64,000 nucleotides of DNA from Anatilimnocola aggregata (GTDB lineage: Bacteria > Planctomycetota > Planctomycetia > Pirellulales > Pirellulaceae), in assembly GCF_007747655.1 (NCBI RefSeq), contig NZ_CP036274.1, positions 2,418,001-2,482,000 of the forward strand, in the 5' to 3' direction. The position numbers and the translations under genes were made by a program. Positions 62,883 through 64,000 of this stretch are shown piece after piece (positions within the stretch are counted from its first letter, which is position 1; each line of letters starts with the position of its first letter). Below the pieces are notes generated by a model that made no database searches, was not told the DNA's origin, and worked only from the letters and a program-made list of their open reading frames with translations.

Positions 62883-64000
62883 TTAGTCGAGGAAGCCGAC
62901 CAGTTCTTGGCTGCGGCTGGGTTGCTGCAATTTGCGGACGGCTTTGGCTTCGATCTGGCGGATCCGTTCGCGGGTCACCTTGAAGATGTGGCCGACTTCT
63001 TCCAGCGTGTAGCTGTAGCCGTCGCCCAGGCCGTAACGGAGCTTGATGATCTCGCGTTCGCGATAGCTGAGGGTCTTCAGCACGCGGTTGATCCGGTTGC
63101 GGAGCATCTCTTGCGAGGCGCCGGTGGCCGGGCTTTCGGCGGTGCCATCGGGGAGCAAATCGCCGAAGTGGCTGTCTTCGCTGTTGCCCACCGGCCTATC
63201 GAGGCTGATGGGGTAACGGCTCATGGCAAGCACGCGGCGGGCTTCATCGACGGTCGTCTTGGCGCGGCGAGCTGTTTCTTCGATCGTGGGTTCGCGACCC
63301 AGTTCTTGGAGCAGCTGACGCGAGACATTGCGCACGCGGCTCATGGTTTCGACCATATGAACCGGAATGCGGATGGTGCGGCTTTGGTCGGCAACTGCGC
63401 GGGTAATGGCCTGACGAATCCACCAGGTGGCGTACGTGCAGAACTTGAAACCGCGGCGATATTCGAACTTGTCGACCGCACGCATCAAACCGGCGTTCCC
63501 TTCCTGAATCAGATCCAGGAACGAGAGCCCACGGTTGCGATACTTCTTGGCGATGCTGACGACGAGTCGCAAGTTGCCTTCCGACAGTTCGCGCTTGGCC
63601 TGTTGATATTCGGTGTAGACCACCTTCAGCAACTTGACGCGAGCGGCGAGGCTGGCGGGAGTTTCTTGCGCGGCGACCAGGATGTTCCGCAGTTCGCTCT
63701 GCCAGTTCTTGCGATCGGCAGCCGGGAGCTTGGCGGCGACATGGGCGCTGATCTTGCCGCGGAGTTCGATCACGCGAGTGTTGAAGTCTTCGAGCGTGCG
63801 GATCATCTGTTCGATGCGCTGGGTCCGCAGACCCAACTCTTCGACCAGGCGAACGCACTTGCGACGACGACGCGAGAGGCGAACCCAGGCAATGCGGCGC
63901 TTGGTCTTGGCAGCACTCTTGCTCATGGCGAGCAAGAAGTCTTTGCGATTGCGCTTGAGAAGGATCTCGAGCGAACGAAGGTTGTGGGGCAACCGGCCGA
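62883..64000 (-). CDS. Primary-type sigma-70 factor (5' end outside window)
   Basis: An open frame from the right edge encodes the C-terminal 370 or so residues of a group 1/2 sigma-70 factor, the promoter-recognition subunit of RNA polymerase. The first start-like codon inside is a TTG near 63992, but the reading frame continues to the edge, so the gene is taken as partial. Region 1.2/2 shows '[20 protein letters not shown]' and '[20 protein letters not shown]'; region 2.4 '[20 protein letters not shown]'; region 3 '[11 protein letters not shown]'; region 4 '[18 protein letters not shown]' and '[19 protein letters not shown]', then a short tail. These are near-universal RpoD residues. It probably is the housekeeping factor, but a related group 2 factor cannot be excluded from the visible part. 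Confidence 0.9.
   Translation of the reverse strand, partial: GRLPHNLRSLEILLKRNRKDFLLAMSKSAAKTKRRIAWVRLSRRRRKCVRLVEELGLRTQRIEQMIRTLEDFNTRVIELRGKISAHVAAKLPAADRKNWQSELRNILVAAQETPASLAARVKLLKVVYTEYQQAKRELSEGNLRLVVSIAKKYRNRGLSFLDLIQEGNAGLMRAVDKFEYRRGFKFCTYATWWIRQAITRAVADQSRTIRIPVHMVETMSRVRNVSRQLLQELGREPTIEETARRAKTTVDEARRVLAMSRYPISLDRPVGNSEDSHFGDLLPDGTAESPATGASQEMLRNRINRVLKTLSYREREIIKLRYGLGDGYSYTLEEVGHIFKVTRERIRQIEAKAVRKLQQPSRSQELVGFLD

Noticed and set aside
1-64000. tRNA, rRNA or prophage/transposase genes
   Set aside because: None recognised on either strand; no cloverleaf signature, rRNA sequence or integrase/transposase motif was seen.

Overview
The window reads as chromosomal DNA of a planctomycete, probably of the Pirellulaceae/Pirellulales type. 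This is an inference from family content: planctomycete cytochrome proteins of the DUF1587/1592/1585 type paired with a Tat-exported DUF1552 protein, an ECF sigma factor that looks like the Rhodopirellula-type family, two secreted sulfatases, a surface protease with the N-terminal 'ETLEAR' motif and a dockerin-like repeat, Gly-rich exported proteins, and two enormous exported membrane-anchored proteins. The DNA is GC-rich by eye, except for an AT-rich patch near 5.7 kb and a more AT-rich segment at about 60.2-62.7 kb. No rRNA, tRNA, CRISPR array, transposase or phage gene was seen.

Layout. 0-5.7 kb (+): the end of a hypothetical protein, a lipoprotein, apolipoprotein N-acyltransferase (lnt) and a coiled-coil MscS-type channel. 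6.1-11.8 kb (-): a small hypothetical protein, a ThiD2-ThiE fusion, a LolD-like ATPase with a LolC/E-like permease, and lysyl-tRNA synthetase. 12.1-17.9 kb (+): a small secreted protein, a transglutaminase-like protease, then four signalling genes (Hpt protein, CHASE3 histidine kinase, stand-alone Rcp1-like receiver, REC-HK-REC hybrid kinase). The last three genes overlap. 17.9-31.8 kb: a UbiD-family decarboxylase (-), a secreted PHP protein, a secreted esterase, an SMP-30 lactonase (-), tiny membrane proteins (-), a sulfatase, an AIM24 protein, and OppA-OppB-OppC without ATPase subunits.

31.8-41.7 kb (-) is the most unusual part. Two translationally coupled genes encode exported proteins of about 1,122 and 2,186 residues. 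By reading the sequences I conclude that both are built from one unit of about 1,100 residues: an N-terminal short motif, a long beta-rich ectodomain and a C-terminal membrane cluster. The larger protein appears to be two such units fused head to tail, with a signal-peptide-like segment at the junction. 42.4-50.1 kb (+): an M64-like metalloprotease with a dockerin and a His/Asp-rich tail, a SnoaL-like protein, and two tandem paralogous Gly-rich proteins, one carrying perfect in-frame 15- and 20-residue tandem repeats.

50.3-59.9 kb: an ECF sigma/anti-sigma pair, where the anti-sigma has an extracytoplasmic jelly-roll-like domain, followed by the DUF1592 cytochrome protein, DUF1552 protein and LRR protein (+), then an esterase and a sulfatase (-). 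60.2-62.7 kb (-) holds a DUF6966-like/zinc-ribbon protein and a RES-domain protein. Each is followed by a copy of a repeat whose hairpin arms differ by compensatory changes. The window ends in a primary-type sigma-70 factor (-) that runs off the right edge, with a strong terminator behind it.
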